Shown here: positions 9,399-19,227 of the stretch, piece after piece | Position numbering within the stretch: position 1 is the first letter of the stretch | Layout: every line of letters starts with the position of its first letter | NCBI GenBank assembly: GCA_020631135.1 | Contig: JAHDHU010000008.1 | Location: 1-63,110 of the forward strand | Length of the DNA: 63,110 bases | Reading direction: 5' to 3' | From: Saprospiraceae bacterium | GTDB taxonomy: Bacteria; Bacteroidota; Bacteroidia; Chitinophagales; Saprospiraceae | The notes under the pieces: model-generated | Databases searched by the model: none | Told to the model about the DNA's origin: nothing | The model's input: only the letters and a program-made list of their open reading frames with translations | Made by a program: the position numbers and the translations under genes

Positions 9399-9977
9399 TT
9401 GAAAACAGGATTATTCTTTGGGTCTTTCAACCCAGTGCATGTAGGCCATATGATTATCGCCAACTACATGGCAACTAATTCTGATTTGGAGCAAGTTTGG
9501 ATGGTTGTATCTCCGCATAATCCGCACAAGAAAAAAAGTAGTCTCGCCAACAATTACGATCGCCTTCATTTAGTAAAATTGGCCATTGGTGAAAACTTAA
9601 AACTTCACGCAAGTGATATTGAGTTTAAGCTTCCCCAACCCTCCTATACCATCGATACCTTAACCTACCTCGGCGAAAAATATCCGAAAAGAGAATTCGC
9701 TTTGATTATGGGTGGGGATAATTTAGGGACTTTGCATAAATGGAAAAACTATGAAAAAATTTTAGAGAATCATTTTATATATGTTTACCAACGACCAAAT
9801 TATAAGTTGGGCGAATTAGAAAACCATCCTAAAGTAAAGATCGTAGAAGCACCGCTGCTAGATATTTCGGCAAGCTACGTTCGCAAATGTATCAAAGAGG
9901 GCAAATCAATAGAGTACCTCGTTACTGGTCCTGTATTTGACTATCTTGAGGAAAACCCAATTTATCAAAAACTTTAA
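9399..9977 (+). CDS. nadD: Nicotinate-nucleotide adenylyltransferase
   Basis: Adenylates nicotinate mononucleotide to deamido-NAD in the cytosol. The nucleotidyltransferase motif GSFNPVHVGH is at residues 8-17 and the second motif ISASYVRKCIKEGKS (ISSTxxR type) near residue 155. The family's SPHNPHKK loop is present. Translation starts at TTG (9399): the encoded N-terminus MKTGLFFGSFNP leaves no room for another start. At 192 residues the length is normal. Confidence 0.95.
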   Translation: MKTGLFFGSFNPVHVGHMIIANYMATNSDLEQVWMVVSPHNPHKKKSSLANNYDRLHLVKLAIGENLKLHASDIEFKLPQPSYTIDTLTYLGEKYPKREFALIMGGDNLGTLHKWKNYEKILENHFIYVYQRPNYKLGELENHPKVKIVEAPLLDISASYVRKCIKEGKSIEYLVTGPVFDYLEENPIYQKL

Positions 9978-10031
9978 TCAATCTTATAGGGCAATATGCC
10001 AGTAAAAAATCTGTTTTAGTTCTTGAATTAT

Positions 10032-12362
10032 ATGAAAATCAGATTACTATTCTACAGCTTATTTTTAACAAGCATTTTAAATGCCCAAAGTGATATTCCT
10101 ATTTTTCAATGGAAATCTTATCTACCTCATTTAAATGGTGAAGTAGTGGCACAAAGTGAGAATAAAATTATTTACGCTACAGAATGGTCCCTTTTAACGA
10201 TCGATAAAAACGACATGAGCTATGACTTTCTTAGTAAAGTAGAAGGCATGAGTGATATTGGGATTAAAGATTTAAACTATGATCAATTTAACGATCAACT
10301 AATTGTAGTTTACGATAATAGCAACATCGATATAATTAAAGACGATGAAATTTTTAACGTAAATAACATTAAAAACAATACCAATATAGTAGGAGATAGA
10401 TCCATAAATGCATTAGAAGTTGCCAATGCCAACTCGTGTTATTTTGCTACTTCGTTTGGCATTGTTGAGTACGATTTGGAAAATAGAGAATTTGGATTTA
10501 CAACCTTCACAGAGTTAAAAGTAGAGGATATTACTTCATCTGATAGTAGACTTTATATTGCTACTGAAGATGGTATTTATAGTGCTGTGTACAATGCAAA
10601 TGTCAATCTTGCGGATTTTGGAAATTGGGAATTGATGGGTGAAGAAGTCGGATTACCAATGATCTATTCTTCGAGTATCGTACATTTTTATGAAGGCAAT
10701 CTATATGCGATTGTTGATAACGTATTGATGAAGCAAGAAGATAACGGTCAATTTGTGAGTCTTTACGAAGAAACTAGACCTGATTATATTTTCACTTTCG
10801 TGAATAGTGGATCAAGGTTAATGGCAGGGGTTTGGAATCAAAATATTACTAGTGAAGTACTTTTTTTTGAAGAGAATGGAAACTATACTACAACTGAAGA
10901 AGGATGTGTTTTACTAGTACAAAATGCTATTGAAGACGAAACAGGTAGAATATGGTTTGCGGATTTGTGGAGTGGGATAAGACGGATGCCTTCTTTTGAT
11001 GCGGAATGTAACTTTCCTATTTCATTTAATTCGCCGAGCGCCGAAACAGCTTCTGATATTACTTTTAAGGATGGAAATGTTTTTGTTGCCTCTGGTGGTG
11101 TCACTGACTCTTGGGGCCCTCTAAGTTTTAGAAGAGGAGTTTATCGTTTGCAATCAGATAAATCTTGGAAGAACTATAATCAATTTACCTTGCCTGATAT
11201 AGGCGATAACGACTTGTTGAATTTGTGGCAGATAGAAAGTCACCCTTCTTTACCCTTGGTTTATGCCGGTAGTTTTTTTGGAGGCTTGTTAGAAATTAAT
11301 ACTGAAACTGAAGAATCTAGGGTTTTTACCAAGGATAACTCCACTTTACAAGGCACGCAGGGTGATGAAAGTAGAACTAGGATTTCTGGGATGGCCTTTG
11401 ATAATCAGGACAATTTGTGGGTAACCAATTTTGGTGCTCCAAAACCATTGTCTGTCTTTACTTCTGATGGACAAGAGTTTTCTTTTGATATGGGTAGTAA
11501 TGATCAACTGGGTCATTTAACCATTGATAATTTGGGCTATAAATGGAGTATTGCAGTTGGTGGTAACGGAGGTGTTTATGTATTTGATGATGGTGGTACT
11601 CCTAATAATCCGACGGACGATAGAACACCCAAATTTTTTAACACAGGAAATAGTGTGTTGAGTACTAATTTAATTAACTACATCAAAGCAGATTTAAACG
11701 GTGATGTGTGGGTAGGTACTGCTGAAGGACCAGTTGTCTTCGAATGTGGAAGTGGAGTATTTGATCCTTCTTCAGATTGTCGAGGATCTAGAAGACGTGT
11801 ATTACAAGATAGCATAGCCGCCTTTCTTTTACAAACAGAAGATATAAGAGTTATAGAGGTAGATGGTGCCAATCGAAAATGGTTTGGAACCAGAAACGGA
11901 GTATTTGTCCAGTCAGCAGATGGTGAAACTCAGATTTTACATTTAACGGCCGAAAATTCTCCTCTTTTCGATAATACCATTACAGCCATAAATTTTAATG
12001 AAGAAACTGGAGAAATGTGGATTGGTACAAACCAAGGAATGCAGTCCTTTAGAACTGAAGCCTCAAAACCAGAGAGATCTCACCAAGAGAGTAATGTTTT
12101 TGCTTTCCCTAATCCGGTAAGACCTGATTACATGGGACCCATAGCCATAAAAGGATTAGTGGAGGACTCTAATGTAAAAATTACTGATATCAACGGACAA
12201 CTTGTCTTTGAAACGAGTTCTCTAGGAGGTCAGGCCATTTGGGATGGAATGGATTATAATGGTAATAAAGCAGCTACTGGCGTATACTTAGTTTTTAGTT
12301 CTTCTACAGATAATTTTCTCGATCCTGATGCCATTGTAACTAAGATATTGATTGTAGAGTAG
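10032..12362 (+). CDS. porZ: PorZ-like type IX secretion system component
   Basis: About 776 residues with a signal peptide (MKIRLLFYSLFLTSILNA), two long seven-bladed beta-propeller regions built of 'two-component regulator propeller' repeats (for example GIVEYDLENREF, DGIYSAV, DVWVGTAEGPVVF, MWIGTNQGM), and a C-terminal T9SS sorting domain beginning FAFPNPVRPDYMGPIAIKG. This architecture and length match PorZ, the surface subunit of the T9SS attachment complex that delivers anionic LPS to sortase PorU in Porphyromonas. An in-frame TTG at 10023 precedes the chosen ATG at 10032, which begins the signal peptide. Its 3' end overlaps that of bshA by 23 bases, tail to tail. Confidence 0.85.
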   Translation: MKIRLLFYSLFLTSILNAQSDIPIFQWKSYLPHLNGEVVAQSENKIIYATEWSLLTIDKNDMSYDFLSKVEGMSDIGIKDLNYDQFNDQLIVVYDNSNIDIIKDDEIFNVNNIKNNTNIVGDRSINALEVANANSCYFATSFGIVEYDLENREFGFTTFTELKVEDITSSDSRLYIATEDGIYSAVYNANVNLADFGNWELMGEEVGLPMIYSSSIVHFYEGNLYAIVDNVLMKQEDNGQFVSLYEETRPDYIFTFVNSGSRLMAGVWNQNITSEVLFFEENGNYTTTEEGCVLLVQNAIEDETGRIWFADLWSGIRRMPSFDAECNFPISFNSPSAETASDITFKDGNVFVASGGVTDSWGPLSFRRGVYRLQSDKSWKNYNQFTLPDIGDNDLLNLWQIESHPSLPLVYAGSFFGGLLEINTETEESRVFTKDNSTLQGTQGDESRTRISGMAFDNQDNLWVTNFGAPKPLSVFTSDGQEFSFDMGSNDQLGHLTIDNLGYKWSIAVGGNGGVYVFDDGGTPNNPTDDRTPKFFNTGNSVLSTNLINYIKADLNGDVWVGTAEGPVVFECGSGVFDPSSDCRGSRRRVLQDSIAAFLLQTEDIRVIEVDGANRKWFGTRNGVFVQSADGETQILHLTAENSPLFDNTITAINFNEETGEMWIGTNQGMQSFRTEASKPERSHQESNVFAFPNPVRPDYMGPIAIKGLVEDSNVKITDINGQLVFETSSLGGQAIWDGMDYNGNKAATGVYLVFSSSTDNFLDPDAIVTKILIVE

Positions 12363-13491
12363 GTTTAAGCTTGTCTATCAATTCTTGATAAAAATCTTCA
12401 TAAACAGGAAGAATATTTTTGATCGAAAATTCTTTTGCTCGATTGAGAGAAGCGACCTTCATTTTCTTATGTAAATCATCATCTTTCAATATTTCAAGTG
12501 CACATTGTGACATGGCGTCCACGTCTCCTAAAGCACATACAAAACCTGTAACCCCATCTAAATTTACCTCTGGCAATCCACCAACGTCTGAAGAAATGAC
12601 AGGGACTTCGCAAGCCATCGCCTCTAAAGCAGACAGACCAAAGCTCTCTTGTGCTGAGGGTAAAATAAATAAGTCTCCCAAGGACAATAATTCTTCAACA
12701 GCATCTTGTTTACCCAAAAATCTAATTTGATCACATAGTCCGATTTCTCTACATAGTGTCTCTAATTTTGGCCTTTCCGGTCCGTCTCCAACAAGAAGCA
12801 ATTTTGAAGGTATTTGCTCATTTACCTTTTGAAACACTTTAATCACGTCATCGACCCTTTTTACTTTTCTAAAGTTTGAGGTATGTATTAGAATTTTTTC
12901 ACCATCAGGGGCAATAGCTTTTTTGAAATGTTCCTTGTCTGTTTTTTGAAACCTGTTGAAATCAATAAAATTGTAAATGACTTTTATGTCAGTAGTTATA
13001 TTAAAATGTCGATTAGTCGCTTCTTTTAAATGATTAGAAACCGCAGTCACTCCATCAGAATTATTGATACTAAACTCTACGACTGGAGAATAAGTCTTAT
13101 CATTTCCTACCAATGTTATATCTGTTCCATGCAAGGTCGTCACGATCGGAATTGCGTAATTTTTTGATTTCAATATCTGTTTTGCCATGTAGGCAACTGC
13201 AGCATGAGGTATTGCATAATGGACATGAAGTATATCTAATTTCTCGTACGAGATAACATCTACTAATTTGCTTGCCAATTCAGTTTCATAGGGACTGTGT
13301 TCGAAGAGCGGATAAGAACCCGATGAAACCTCATGGTAGTAAACATTTTCTTGGAAAGAATTAAGTCGGGCGGGTCTTTTATAGGTAATAAAATGCACTT
13401 TGTGGCCTTTTCTTGCTAATCCTAATCCCAGCTCAGTGGCAACGACTCCACTTCCTCCAAAAGTTGGGTAACAAACAATCCCTATTTTCAT
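12340..13491 (-). CDS. bshA: N-acetyl-alpha-D-glucosaminyl L-malate synthase
   Basis: GT4 glycosyltransferase that makes the first intermediate of bacillithiol from UDP-GlcNAc and L-malate. Diagnostic sequence: MKIGIVCYPTFGGSGVVATELG, KGHKVHFITYKRPARL, ILHVHYAIPHAAVA, TTLHGTDITLVG, and the nucleotide-sugar site SAQESFGLSALEAMACEVPVI. The frame runs back to 13686 through the divergent regulator gene, but the family start is MKIGIV at 13491 (or two codons earlier at 13497). bshB and bshC are not in this window. Confident assignment. Confidence 0.94.
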   Translation of the reverse strand: MKIGIVCYPTFGGSGVVATELGLGLARKGHKVHFITYKRPARLNSFQENVYYHEVSSGSYPLFEHSPYETELASKLVDVISYEKLDILHVHYAIPHAAVAYMAKQILKSKNYAIPIVTTLHGTDITLVGNDKTYSPVVEFSINNSDGVTAVSNHLKEATNRHFNITTDIKVIYNFIDFNRFQKTDKEHFKKAIAPDGEKILIHTSNFRKVKRVDDVIKVFQKVNEQIPSKLLLVGDGPERPKLETLCREIGLCDQIRFLGKQDAVEELLSLGDLFILPSAQESFGLSALEAMACEVPVISSDVGGLPEVNLDGVTGFVCALGDVDAMSQCALEILKDDDLHKKMKVASLNRAKEFSIKNILPVYEDFYQELIDKLKPTLQSIS

Positions 13492-13586
13492 TTGCATATT
13501 TTCATCAAAGATAAGATACTTGTGAGCGCTTTTAGTTTGAACAAAATGCTTTAAGAACTGTTTAACATCGGCACTACGACAAATAC

Positions 13587-14459
13587 ATGTCCTCTGTATA
13601 TAGCATAAAAGAATTAGAAAAATTGTCTGGGATAAAAGCCCACACATTGCGTATATGGGAAAAACGTTATGGTATAATCCAACCAAAGCGTACCGAAACC
13701 AACATTAGGTATTTTTTGGATGAGGATTTAAAGCAGGTTTTAAATATTGCTCTTCTTAATAAAAATGGACATAAGATATCTAAAATAGCCTTAATGGGCG
13801 AACAACAAATTTCTCAAGAAATTGAGAAAATATCTCAATCTTCTGTTGGGAAGCATGAGGAAATTGATGCAATCATATTGGCTATTCTAGAATTGAATTC
13901 TACACGAACTAAGAAAATATTAAATACCAAAGTAGAAGTCCTTGGTTTTAGAAAAGTAATCGATGAATTTATTTATCCATTACTCGATAAACTTGGAATG
14001 ATGTGGATTTCAGGTACCTTAAAACCGGTTCATGAATCCTTCATTAGATCCATTATAAAAAACAAAGTTTGTTCTGAAATCGATAAGATTGCAGATCCAA
14101 ATCCCAATGCATCGAAGTTTATTATCTATCTGCCAGAAAATGAAAACCATGAGCTAAGTATGCTTTTCTTGGAGTTCATTTTAAAAAATAAAGGAGCTTC
14201 TGTAATCAACTTGGGAGAAAAGATTAGTATCCACGACCTTTTTACTGCCAATCAGATCTATGAAGCCGATTATGCTTTTACCATTATAAATGATAGTTTA
14301 AAAGACGAGTCTCTTCAGTCAATGATTGACTTTTTATCCCACCATATTCCTGATGTTACCCATCTTTTTACTGGTTTTCAATTTGTTAAACAAGATTTGT
14401 CTTTCGGGGCCAATTGTAGATATATCGAAAATTTAAATGCTGTAGAACAGTATATTTGA
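13587..14459 (+). CDS. MerR-family regulator with B12-binding-like C-terminal domain
   Basis: A 290-residue regulator. Residues 1-75 form a MerR winged helix (SIKELEKLSGIKAHTLRIWEKRYG...PKRTETNIRYF); residues about 85-165 match the helical cap of B12-binding proteins (WISGTLKPVHESF, the W-x-E/H motif), and residues 175-290 a Rossmann-like domain with ENHELS where classical cobalamin domains have DxHxxG. The lower-ligand His is thus present but the Gly is replaced by Ser. This is the CarH/LitR architecture, where adenosylcobalamin serves as a light sensor, but whether this one binds B12 is open. It is divergent from bshA and 29 bases before the YceI gene. Confidence 0.87.
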   Translation: MSSVYSIKELEKLSGIKAHTLRIWEKRYGIIQPKRTETNIRYFLDEDLKQVLNIALLNKNGHKISKIALMGEQQISQEIEKISQSSVGKHEEIDAIILAILELNSTRTKKILNTKVEVLGFRKVIDEFIYPLLDKLGMMWISGTLKPVHESFIRSIIKNKVCSEIDKIADPNPNASKFIIYLPENENHELSMLFLEFILKNKGASVINLGEKISIHDLFTANQIYEADYAFTIINDSLKDESLQSMIDFLSHHIPDVTHLFTGFQFVKQDLSFGANCRYIENLNAVEQYI

Positions 14460-14488
14460 CATCTATTAATTAATAAAACGATAATCAA

Positions 14489-15142
14489 ATGAAATCAATA
14501 ATTCAATTAAGCATATTATCTATGTTTATGTTACTCTCTGTTTCATGTAAAAAAGATACTAAAGCGACTTCACCAGCTGGAGAAATGGCTCCTGTTGCGG
14601 AAGCTACCGGCACACAATACAGTGTGGTTCCGGCCAGAAGTTTGGTGACCTGGGCTGGTTCAAAATTGGCCGGTACCCATACAGGCACTTTCCAAATCTC
14701 CGAAGGAAGTATTAGTGTGGATAAGGATAAGATATCTGGTGGAAAATTTATCATCGATATGAATAGCTTAACCAATACAGATTTGGCTGCCGGAAGTGGA
14801 AAAGAAGACCTTGAAGGACATTTAAAATCTGCAGACTTTTTTGATGTTGCTAATCATCCAACTGCGAGCTTTGAGATTACTAAGGTTACAGAACTTGAAG
14901 GAGCTAAAGATGCTAACTCTTTAGTTTATGGAAATCTAACCTTAAAAGGAGTGACTAAACAACTTGGATTTAAAGCGCACATAAATTACAGAGGTACAGG
15001 TGTTTCAGTTACGACTCCAGAATTTTCTTTTAATCGTACAGATTTTGGAATCAAGTATGGTTCTTCAAACTTCATGGACGTCATGAAAGACAAAGCAATC
15101 AATGATGAAGTGTCGCTTTCTATTTCCTTAGGAGCAATGTAG
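14489..15142 (+). CDS. YceI-family lipoprotein
   Basis: 217 residues with a lipoprotein signal (lipobox LLSVSC, Cys about residue 21) followed by a Pro/Ala-rich linker and a YceI lipocalin-like domain: SLVTWAGSKLAGTHTGTFQISEGSI, KEDLEGHLKSADFFDVANHPTASFEIT, and NLTLKGVTKQLGFKAHI. YceI domains bind long isoprenoid or fatty-acid-like lipids in the periplasm. It follows the MerR/B12-type gene on the same strand and could be its target; MerR-B12 regulators elsewhere often control lipid or carotenoid genes, which is inference here. A strong terminator follows at 15168. Confidence 0.92.
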   Translation: MKSIIQLSILSMFMLLSVSCKKDTKATSPAGEMAPVAEATGTQYSVVPARSLVTWAGSKLAGTHTGTFQISEGSISVDKDKISGGKFIIDMNSLTNTDLAAGSGKEDLEGHLKSADFFDVANHPTASFEITKVTELEGAKDANSLVYGNLTLKGVTKQLGFKAHINYRGTGVSVTTPEFSFNRTDFGIKYGSSNFMDVMKDKAINDEVSLSISLGAM

Positions 15143-15167
15143 AAATCTTATACTTATGATATAGATA

Positions 15168-15190
15168 GGGGACGAAAGTCCCCTTTTTTA
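15168..15190. terminator. Bidirectional intrinsic terminator
   Basis: GGGGAC-GAAA-GTCCCC hairpin (15168-15183) with a GNRA-type tetraloop followed by a run of six T. It ends the YceI transcript and overlaps the stop codon of the convergent 461-residue gene. Confidence 0.85.
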
Positions 15191-16573
15191 TTTGGAAAAA
15201 ATGATTTCCATTAAGGTGCTGGTGTTTAAATCTGATTTAAGCAACTGAGTTTTTTTCTTACCATCATCAAAATAGGAGAAGCCAACGGTAACCTGTGGTA
15301 CTATCCCTTCATCCACTGCATGTAAGAGAATAAAATTTTTACCTTCAGTGTTGAGTTTTAATTTTAATTTGATGGGCTTTTCTTCTATTGATTGATTTTC
15401 TAAAACCCAATCACCATTAAAGTTTAGAGAAACCTTATCTCCATCCAATAACTTATGATCAAACAGCTCAACTCTCAATACATCATTCTTCGTGACCAGC
15501 TTTTTACTTTCTTCTTTAATTTTTCGATCCTTAAGCACTTGAGGTAACTCTTCGATATTGTCATCTGAGCTGGCTATCACATCTGGTGCTTTTAATTTTT
15601 TAGGATACAAGACCTTAAACATGGGTGGCATATCTAAAAAATGCACAAATGGATAATTGTTGTCATCTAAAAATCGATTGCAAGTAAATGATACTCCGGA
15701 TGCGACCGTATTTATAGTTGAGGTCAAGATATTATTGTAGTAGTAATAAAATTTTCCATACCGGATATAATCTTTAGGAACACTCCCATCATTTTTAAAG
15801 GCCAAGGCTTTTTCGTGAGCCTTATTGGAGTTTTTAACTATTGATTTCATTTTTTGTGGATCAATCAAAATATCTTTTAATGGAGCTAATGATCTTTGTT
15901 GAACCAACAAGAGTTGACGCAAATTAATGTCTTTCTTTTGTCGAATTTCTTTTAAAAAATCTGTCGTGGCCGAATAGCTTTTTCTTAGATTTCTGTAGGC
16001 AGTATTTTTTTCATCTGTGGAAGACTTTAACGGTATGGTCTCCACCAGGTTTTCTAGTTTATTGCGTAAGACATAGATCTGATCAAAATATTTAACTCCT
16101 AGCTCTAATTTTTGATAAACTTTAGTCAAGTGTTCTTTTTGTTTTACATCATTTCTCGCAATGTATTCACCAGTTTCAAATCTAAGGTCATTTAATTTTT
16201 TAGACAATGAAAAAATTTCTGCACAGATGTCATTAAATTTTTGTGCATCTGGTCCTAAAACGCTTCCTTCCGATTTTAGCCTAGGGAAAAACTCTGACGG
16301 ACTCATCCCACGATGTTCGTAATAAGAAATTTCGGAAAAAACATCTCGACCGAAATCAGTGTTTTTAAAAACGAAACCATCAGTGGCATCCACGTAAGTA
16401 TTGACTTCATTATTAAAACTTTGCATCATGAGATGTGCGATCGTAATTCCATGAATGCAGTCGTTCGTAAAATCTATGTAGTTGTTTACGGCTTTAACTT
16501 TTGGATCTATTTTTTGCGCATTCGCGAATGCGGCGAAACAAAGTAGAACCAATAATAAGAAGTTTTTCTTCAT
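15188..16573 (-). CDS. Exported protein of unknown function with C-terminal beta domain
   Basis: 461 residues. A signal peptide (MKKNFLLLVLLCFAAFANAQ) is followed by a long alpha-helical region (about 25-260) with many charged residues. Residues about 365-461 resemble a small beta domain seen at the ends of various Bacteroidota proteins, with the pattern V-x-L-F-D-x-x-x-x-DGD-x-VSLNFNG and later LHAVDEGIVPQVTVGF. I do not recognise the N-terminal part. Its signal-peptide codons contain one copy of the palindrome CGCATTCGCGAATGCG (16517-16532). Divergently transcribed from cysS. Confidence 0.8.
   Translation of the reverse strand: MKKNFLLLVLLCFAAFANAQKIDPKVKAVNNYIDFTNDCIHGITIAHLMMQSFNNEVNTYVDATDGFVFKNTDFGRDVFSEISYYEHRGMSPSEFFPRLKSEGSVLGPDAQKFNDICAEIFSLSKKLNDLRFETGEYIARNDVKQKEHLTKVYQKLELGVKYFDQIYVLRNKLENLVETIPLKSSTDEKNTAYRNLRKSYSATTDFLKEIRQKKDINLRQLLLVQQRSLAPLKDILIDPQKMKSIVKNSNKAHEKALAFKNDGSVPKDYIRYGKFYYYYNNILTSTINTVASGVSFTCNRFLDDNNYPFVHFLDMPPMFKVLYPKKLKAPDVIASSDDNIEELPQVLKDRKIKEESKKLVTKNDVLRVELFDHKLLDGDKVSLNFNGDWVLENQSIEEKPIKLKLKLNTEGKNFILLHAVDEGIVPQVTVGFSYFDDGKKKTQLLKSDLNTSTLMEIIFSK
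16517..16532. repeat. Iterated palindrome copy 1 (CGCATTCGCGAATGCG)
   Basis: Perfect 16-base palindrome within the signal-peptide codons of the minus-strand 461-residue gene; read in frame it encodes AFANA. Identical in sequence to copies at 34406 and 39048, and over 14 bases to the copy at 53383. Confidence 0.85.
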
Positions 16574-16684
16574 CGCTTAGGGTATACAAGAATAAAACGA
16601 AGGTAGAGCTAAATAGGTTATAAATATTATAATAATTACTCATGAACGAATTGGTTATTTTTGTATTTCGAAATTTTAATGTGA

Positions 16685-18160
16685 ATGAGGGATTTATTTG
16701 TTTATAACAGTTTAACCAGACAGAAAGAAAAATTTTCACCAATAAACGACGGCTTTATAGGCATGTATGTTTGCGGACCTACCGTCTACAGTGATGTCCA
16801 TTTAGGTAATGTTAGGACGTTTATGAGTTTTGATATGATTTACAGATATCTTAATTATCTAGGATATAAGGTGAGATATGTGCGTAATATCACAGATGTG
16901 GGTCATTTGACGGATGATGGAGAGGATCGTATGTCTAAGGGTGCGAAAAAAGATCAATTGGAACCAATGGAAGTAGCGCATAAGTATACAGTTGGATTCC
17001 ATGATATGATGCGCATATTTAACACACATTCTCCAGATATCGAACCAAGGGCTACAGGTCATATTATAGAACAGATAGAAATGGTTCAACAAATTATAGA
17101 TAATGGTTATGCTTACGAACAAAATGGTTCTGTATACTTTGATACCATTAGCTTTATGAAAGAACACAAATATGGTGAGCTTTCTGGTCGGGTTGTAGAT
17201 GAGCTTTTGACAGAAACCAGAGATTTAAAAAACCAAAACGAAAAAAGACATCCTAGTGATTTTGCAATATGGATGAAAGCATCTGATGATCATTTGATGA
17301 AATGGAATTCTCCATGGTCGATTGGCTTTCCTGGATGGCATTTAGAATGTTCTGCCATGAGTACTAAATACCTTGGAAAATCTTTTGATATTCACGGAGG
17401 TGGAAACGATTTAAAATTTCCTCATCACGAAAACGAAATCGCTCAAAATGTGGGTGCTTGTAAATGTAGCCCTGCTAATTATTGGTTACATACCAACATG
17501 CTATTAATGAATGGAAAGAAAATGTCGAAGAGCGATGGCAATACCATTACGCCAACAGAACTTTTTACTGGAGACAGTCCTCATGTAACCAAAGGTTATG
17601 ACCCTATGGTAGTAAAATTCTTCATGCTGCAAGCACATTATTCTTCGACCATTGATTTAACTAATGATGGTTTATTAGCGGCTGAAAAAGGATACAAAAA
17701 GTTAATGGAGTCAATCAAGGTTTTGGAGTCCTTAGAAAGTAATTCGGAGACAGGATCACTGGATGAACAAGTGGAGGTTTTGTTAGAATCTCTACATCAG
17801 AATATGTCGGATGATTTTAACGCGCCCAAAGTGATTGCCAATTTATTCGAGTTGGTAGCGAAAATCAATGGACTTAAAGGAGGTCAACTTAAACTTGAAG
17901 ACATTTCGAAATCTTGTTTGGATAAAATGAAAAAGCATATTCACGAATTTGTTTTCGATATTTTAGGATTAAAAGATGAACTTTCGTCTGACAATAATAG
18001 TCATTACATGGAAGGCTTGATGTCTCTTATTTTAGACATACGTCAAAACTCAAGAGAAAAGAAGGATTGGGATACTTCTGATAAGATCAGAGATACCTTA
18101 AACGAATTAGAAATCAAGATTAAAGACGGAAAGGACGAAACCAGTTGGTCCTTAAATTAA
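16685..18160 (+). CDS. cysS: Cysteinyl-tRNA synthetase
   Basis: Class I aminoacyl-tRNA synthetase charging tRNA-Cys. HIGH motif as HLGN in CGPTVYSDVHLGNVRTF, the KMSKS motif as KKMSKSDGNTI, and zinc ligands Cys in MYVCGPT, WHLECSAMS and FPHHENEIAQ. At 491 residues the length is normal. A TAnnTTTG-like -7 box (TATTTTTG, 16656-16663) lies 22 bases before the ATG, but I see no matching -33 element. Followed four bases later by the M28 peptidase gene. Confidence 0.97.
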   Translation: MRDLFVYNSLTRQKEKFSPINDGFIGMYVCGPTVYSDVHLGNVRTFMSFDMIYRYLNYLGYKVRYVRNITDVGHLTDDGEDRMSKGAKKDQLEPMEVAHKYTVGFHDMMRIFNTHSPDIEPRATGHIIEQIEMVQQIIDNGYAYEQNGSVYFDTISFMKEHKYGELSGRVVDELLTETRDLKNQNEKRHPSDFAIWMKASDDHLMKWNSPWSIGFPGWHLECSAMSTKYLGKSFDIHGGGNDLKFPHHENEIAQNVGACKCSPANYWLHTNMLLMNGKKMSKSDGNTITPTELFTGDSPHVTKGYDPMVVKFFMLQAHYSSTIDLTNDGLLAAEKGYKKLMESIKVLESLESNSETGSLDEQVEVLLESLHQNMSDDFNAPKVIANLFELVAKINGLKGGQLKLEDISKSCLDKMKKHIHEFVFDILGLKDELSSDNNSHYMEGLMSLILDIRQNSREKKDWDTSDKIRDTLNELEIKIKDGKDETSWSLN

Positions 18161-18164
18161 ACAT

Positions 18165-19157
18165 ATGAGATCTATTAAAACACTTCACTTATTTATTTCA
18201 GTTCTTGTTTTTTCTTTTTTGTTCAACTCCTGTAAGGAAGAAGCTAAACCAGTAGTAAAAACTCAAAAAAGAGTTGACATTCCTAGTTTTGACGGACAGG
18301 GTGCTTATAATTATGTGCAAAAGCAGGTTGATTTTGGAGTAAGAGTCCCAGGTACGGATTCTCACAAGGCTTGCAAAGAATGGTTGGTAAAAGAACTCGA
18401 ATCAAATGGCGCGGAAGTTTCTGTTCAAGAATTTAAAGCGAGCTTTTTTGATGTAAAAGATGCGGATGCTTTTAATATCATTGGACAAATAAATCCTGAT
18501 CATAAAAACCGCGTTTTATTGGCAGCACATTGGGATTCGAGATTGCTTGCAGACAAAGACGATGAAGATCAAAATAAACCTATTGATGGAGCAGATGATG
18601 GAGGTAGTGGGGTAGGCGTTTTATTACAAATCGCCAAAACCATTAAAGAAAACCCGATTGATTTAGGAGTCGATATCATCTTTTTTGATGCGGAGGACAA
18701 TGGTGAAGATACAGATGATGGGAGTAAAACACTCACGTGGTGTTTAGGATCACAATATTGGATGAGAAACAAACAACCAAAAAACTACAAAGCCAAATTT
18801 GGAATATTATTAGATATGGTAGGATCGAAAGGAGCTAAGTTTCCATTAGAAGGTTATTCAACTAGATTCGCGAAAGCGTACCAAGACAAAATTTGGACCC
18901 TAGCAGGCAGAATGGGTTATGGAGATTTGTTTATGAAAGAAAACAAAGGATTCATAACTGATGACCATGTTTACGTAAGCCAAGCAGGTATTCCTATGGT
19001 TGATATCATTAATTTACCTGGAGACGAAAAGTCCGTATTTGGACATTATCATCATACTCATGATGACAATATGAACAATATCGATAAAAACACCTTGCGT
19101 ATAGTGGGTCAAGTGGTCACTGCTGCTCTATATAAGGAATCAGAAGGTAGCTTCTAA
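18165..19157 (+). CDS. M28-family peptidase / glutaminyl cyclase-like lipoprotein
   Basis: 330 residues with a lipoprotein signal (lipobox FLFNSC, Cys about residue 23) so it is probably anchored in the outer or inner membrane facing the periplasm or exterior. Zinc-site motifs of M28: AAHWDSR (His, Asp), DGADDGGSGVGVLLQIA (bridging Asp), FFDAEDNGED (Glu/Asp) and the late HYHHTHDDNM (His). The extended acidic insertion and the HTxDD ending resemble bacterial glutaminyl-peptide cyclotransferases, so the reaction may be pyroglutamate formation rather than aminopeptidase cleavage. It lies four bases downstream of cysS. Confidence 0.88.
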   Translation: MRSIKTLHLFISVLVFSFLFNSCKEEAKPVVKTQKRVDIPSFDGQGAYNYVQKQVDFGVRVPGTDSHKACKEWLVKELESNGAEVSVQEFKASFFDVKDADAFNIIGQINPDHKNRVLLAAHWDSRLLADKDDEDQNKPIDGADDGGSGVGVLLQIAKTIKENPIDLGVDIIFFDAEDNGEDTDDGSKTLTWCLGSQYWMRNKQPKNYKAKFGILLDMVGSKGAKFPLEGYSTRFAKAYQDKIWTLAGRMGYGDLFMKENKGFITDDHVYVSQAGIPMVDIINLPGDEKSVFGHYHHTHDDNMNNIDKNTLRIVGQVVTAALYKESEGSF

Positions 19158-19227
19158 GACTTTTTATTTCGCAGAAAACTGCTAACTTTATATTACAAAT
19201 TTTTATAATATATAATATCGATAAAGA

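Noticed and set aside
14503-14775. 90-codon minus-strand frame in the YceI gene
   Set aside because: Antisense to a well-conserved lipoprotein gene; no independent evidence.
16494-16742. 82-codon minus-strand frame across the cysS/exported-protein gap
   Set aside because: Overlaps both divergent genes and contains no recognisable motif.
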